From: Patescibacteria group bacterium UBA5194 | GTDB lineage: Bacteria; Patescibacteriota; Gracilibacteria; BD1-5; UBA6164 | DNA: 16,502 bases | NCBI GenBank assembly: GCA_002412935.1 | Contig: DHWA01000052.1 | Location: 1 to 16,502, forward strand | Direction of reading: 5' to 3' | Part shown: in pieces, positions 16,095 to 16,502 of the stretch | Numbering within the stretch: position 1 is the stretch's first letter | Layout: every line of letters starts with the position of its first letter | The notes under the pieces: generated by a model | The model's database searches: none | What the model saw: only the letters and a program-made list of their open reading frames with translations | What the model was told of the DNA's origin: nothing | Program-made: the position numbers and the translations under genes

Positions 16095-16406
16095 ATGAAA
16101 AAATGAGTAATAAAATATAAATGAAATAATTATGTCTATAATGTAAAAGATGAAGTAGCTTTTTGAGATAAAGCTATTAGAGTTATTTGCAAATGAGCAT
16201 GAATGAATGAGATATTTTCTCCTGAAGATTTAAATCTAGTTATAAATGAAATAATCCCGAGTTATATAGATATTAGATTAGACGAAAATAAAAATTCAAA
16301 TTTACAAATAAGAATAAGAAAAGCAGATAAAGAAAAATTAAAAGAAATAGCTAAAAAAGAAAATTTATCAATTTCAGATTTAATAGTAAAAAAAATACTA
16401 TTTTAA
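16095..16406 (+). CDS. Small protein with C-terminal ribbon-helix-helix domain
   Basis: 103 aa. The C-terminal part has a basic strand (LQIRIRKAD, about 70-78) and two helices (KEKLKEIAKKENL; SISDLIVKKIL), the pattern of CopG/Arc-type ribbon-helix-helix DNA-binding proteins. The N-terminal ~65 residues (YKGNNYVYNVKDEVAFGDKA) look like a small beta-rich domain that I do not recognise. Many such proteins are antitoxins or autorepressors, but no toxin-sized partner follows within the 96 bp left in the window and the upstream gene is dcd. The true start is the ATG at 16095; an internal ATG at 16203 marks a TGA-free tail and would drop the N-terminal domain. Confidence 0.75.
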
Positions 16407-16432
16407 AATTATAAAAATCCCCTCTCAAAAAT

Positions 16433-16461
16433 TTGACAAAACATATATTTATGTATATAAT
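16433..16461 (+). promoter_or_regulatory. Near-perfect sigma70 promoter at the right edge
   Basis: -35 TTGACA (16433-16438), exactly 17 bp, -10 TATAAT (16456-16461). This is the strongest promoter in the window. It drives whatever lies beyond the right edge; the last 41 bases could be the start of a stable RNA or an mRNA leader, and I cannot tell which. Confidence 0.75.
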
Positions 16462-16502
16462 AATAAAGATACAAATTTTGCAGATTGAAGTATGAAGTGC
16501 AA

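Noticed and set aside
1..16502. CRISPR array, tRNA or rRNA genes
   Set aside because: No evenly spaced direct repeats and no cloverleaf or rRNA-like segments were found by reading; the repeats present are palindromic and dispersed.

Overview
The window is AT-rich, close to 30% GC by eye, and reads sensibly only if TGA is a sense codon for glycine (translation table 25). TGA falls on glycines that cannot be anything else: the Walker A loops of ClpB, MiaA and ComM, the GxGLAAPQVG motif of peptide deformylase and the GIDPG motif of RuvC. Every gene ends in TAA or TAG. This code belongs to the candidate phyla Absconditabacteria (SR1) and Gracilibacteria (BD1-5); the window does not separate the two. 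No start codon I checked has a clear Shine-Dalgarno sequence. A standard-code reading breaks nearly every gene into fragments.

Layout. 108-1781 (+) is a large type IV prepilin with a C-terminal formylglycine-enzyme-like (FGE, C-type-lectin fold) domain, whose last ~110 bases look like the variable region of a diversity-generating retroelement (DGR). After a structured non-coding stretch and a possible 53-aa gene (-) come ruvC and miaA (+). Convergent to them is a two-gene pilin operon (-) of a prepilin and a PilX-like minor pilin. From a 375-bp AT-rich divergent region a four-helix membrane protein, clpB and def run rightward; clpB has a promoter overlapped by a CIRCE-like operator. An insertion sequence (10542-11596) with an apparent -1 frameshift transposase follows def. 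A leftward block then holds comM, a HAD phosphatase, an RluA-type pseudouridine synthase and a small two-helix pilin-like protein. dcd and a small ribbon-helix-helix protein (+) close the window, with a near-consensus promoter at the right edge.

Theme. Two prepilins, a PilX-like minor pilin, ComM and RuvC fit a cell that builds type IV pili, possibly takes up DNA and recombines it. The pilin-FGE fusion suggests a pilus-borne binding domain with a hypervariable face. No reverse transcriptase or template repeat is in the window, so the DGR would have to act from elsewhere.

Repeats. Five palindromic elements bounded by TGTCATT/AATGACA are scattered through the window. Two lie inside the leader peptides of the two prepilins, are translated, and give nearly the same peptide in both. 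Separately, clpB and the pseudouridine synthase gene each carry a doubled GC-rich 12-bp palindrome in frame.
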